64,000 bases of DNA from Streptomyces cinnabarinus (lineage in GTDB: Bacteria; Actinomycetota; Actinomycetes; Streptomycetales; Streptomycetaceae), in assembly GCF_027270315.1 (NCBI RefSeq), contig NZ_CP114413.1, positions 1,612,001-1,676,000 on the forward strand, given 5' to 3'. The notes beneath the pieces were generated by a model. That model did not search any database. It worked only from the letters and a program-made list of their open reading frames with translations, and had not been told where the DNA came from. Below, in pieces: positions 63,099-64,000 of this stretch (positions are counted from its first letter, which is position 1; each line of letters opens with the position of its first letter). A program made the position numbers and the translations under genes.

Positions 63099-64000
63099 TC
63101 AGGCGTCGGGCCGGCCCGAGCTGTGGTAGCCGAACAGTTCCTCCTGCGCCCTCTCCCTCGCCGTCAGCAACGCGCCCCGCAGCACCGCCTCACCGCCCAG
63201 TTCGCTGGCCCTGACCTCCGTCGGGAGGGGGGACAGGGCTGCCAGGCGGGACTGGACCAGGGTGGCCAGGCATGGGCCGCCCGCTCCGCCGATTTCGCCG
63301 GCCAGGACTACACAGCCGGGGTCCAGGACAGAGGTGACCGCAGCCGCGCCCAGGGCCAAGCGGTCGGCGAGGGTGTTGAGGAAGGCGGTGTGGGGTGGGA
63401 GGGACGGTTCGGCCGTCGCCGTTCGGACCAGGGCCGCCGCCTCCGGCTCGCCCGGCTCCGGGGTCGCCGTCACCCCGTAAGTCACCGCCAATTCCGTGAT
63501 CGCCGCGGCGCACGCCAGGGAGTGGAAGCCGCCGTCGCAGCCCGTGGCCGAGGGCAGGCCCGCCGTGCCCGGCACCGGCAGGAAGCCGATCTCGCCCGTG
63601 CCGCCCGACGCGCCCCGGCGGATCGTGCCGTCCAGCATCACCGCCGCGCCCACGCCCATGCCCAGCCAGAGCAGTACGAAGGTGTCCCGGTCACGGGCCG
63701 CCCCGTCGCGCTGTTCCGCCAGCGCCGCGAGGTTGGTCTCGTTCTCCACGCTGACGCGCGCTTCCGGCAGGCGTTCCTGGATGGCCGCGACCAGGCGGCG
63801 GTGCCACTCGGGCAGGCCGGACGAGCTGCGCAGTTCGCCCGTGGCGGGGTCGATCAGGCCGGGCGCGCCGATGCCTACGGTGTGCGGCCGGTCCACGCCC
63901 GCCTCCTTCACCGCCCGCTCCACCAGCGCCACCGCCTGTTCCACCGCGGGCCCGGTGCCCACACCGGTGTCGATCGGCGCCGACGCCTCCGCCAGTACCC
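63099..64000 (-). CDS. ROK-family protein, truncated at window edge
   Basis: C-terminal part of a ROK (repressor/ORF/kinase) family protein; the open frame runs off the right end, so the N-terminus, with or without a DNA-binding domain, is not visible. Seen are VGIGAPGLIDPATG, NETNLAALAEQ, WLGMGVGAAVMLDGTIRRGASGGTGEIG. The zinc motif CxCGxxGCxE of ROK proteins is largely lost: the region reads ATGCDGGFHSLACA with only isolated cysteines. It could be a sugar-responsive repressor or a sugar kinase. Confidence 0.83.
   Translation of the reverse strand, partial: VLAEASAPIDTGVGTGPAVEQAVALVERAVKEAGVDRPHTVGIGAPGLIDPATGELRSSSGLPEWHRRLVAAIQERLPEARVSVENETNLAALAEQRDGAARDRDTFVLLWLGMGVGAAVMLDGTIRRGASGGTGEIGFLPVPGTAGLPSATGCDGGFHSLACAAAITELAVTYGVTATPEPGEPEAAALVRTATAEPSLPPHTAFLNTLADRLALGAAAVTSVLDPGCVVLAGEIGGAGGPCLATLVQSRLAALSPLPTEVRASELGGEAVLRGALLTARERAQEELFGYHSSGRPDA

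Overview
The window is high-GC actinobacterial DNA that reads as Streptomyces chromosome. It carries rbpA, the sporulation pair smeA-sffA, polyprenol-phosphate-mannose synthase, mycothiol-dependent formaldehyde dehydrogenase, two GH18 chitinases behind the paired direct repeats typical of streptomycete chitinase promoters, GTG/TTG starts and many 4-base ATGA/GTGA gene overlaps. From memory, not from a search, the order from smeA to the second chitinase matches S. coelicolor SCO1415-SCO1444. I see no mobile elements, CRISPR arrays, rRNA or tRNA.

Region 1 (5-12525) is a choline/glycine-betaine catabolic locus. Choline oxidase and betaine aldehyde dehydrogenase make glycine betaine. A GbcA-type Rieske oxygenase, probably fed by the divergent Rieske ferredoxin and ferredoxin reductase, demethylates it. 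Dimethylglycine oxidase makes sarcosine, and MscR removes the formaldehyde. An APC permease and an IclR regulator complete the set. Similar direct repeats lie in front of both divergent blocks and are candidate IclR operators. No dedicated sarcosine oxidase is visible.

Region 2 (12522-19621, minus) is a three-gene SMC/condensin-like system: kleisin-like, winged-helix MukE-like and 1534-residue SMC-like ATPase. It resembles MukBEF/MksBEF/Wadjet but has no adjacent JetD nuclease gene, and Asn follows the Walker B Asp. Region 3 (19681-24983) is a 5-oxoproline island: FadR-type repressor with a perfect operator, MFS transporter, DUF1445 protein and pxpABC.

Region 4 (24993-30379, minus) holds an SGNH hydrolase and two GT4 glycosyltransferases in a coupled operon, then HEAT-repeat and ankyrin proteins. 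Region 5 (30640-39102) holds smeA-sffA, a MocR regulator with its YczE-type membrane protein and a GDPD, an MFS protein, rbpA with a sigma-R promoter, fxsA and ppm1. Region 6 (39595-51085) holds an amidohydrolase, Lrp/AsnC regulator, small conserved proteins, acyl-CoA dehydrogenase, a chitinase gene broken by one amber codon, TetR, a C39-like peptidase, a P-loop kinase-like protein, a candidate small RNA and an EccA-like AAA protein.

Region 7 (51192-58697, minus) is an FMN-riboswitch-led ribE-ribM-ribAB-ribH-hisE-hisG-PH-domain operon followed by two CNNM/CBS membrane proteins. Region 8 (58908-64000) has an intact multidomain chitinase, an ECF41-type sigma factor with its partner NmrA-like oxidoreductase, and a ROK protein cut by the window edge.
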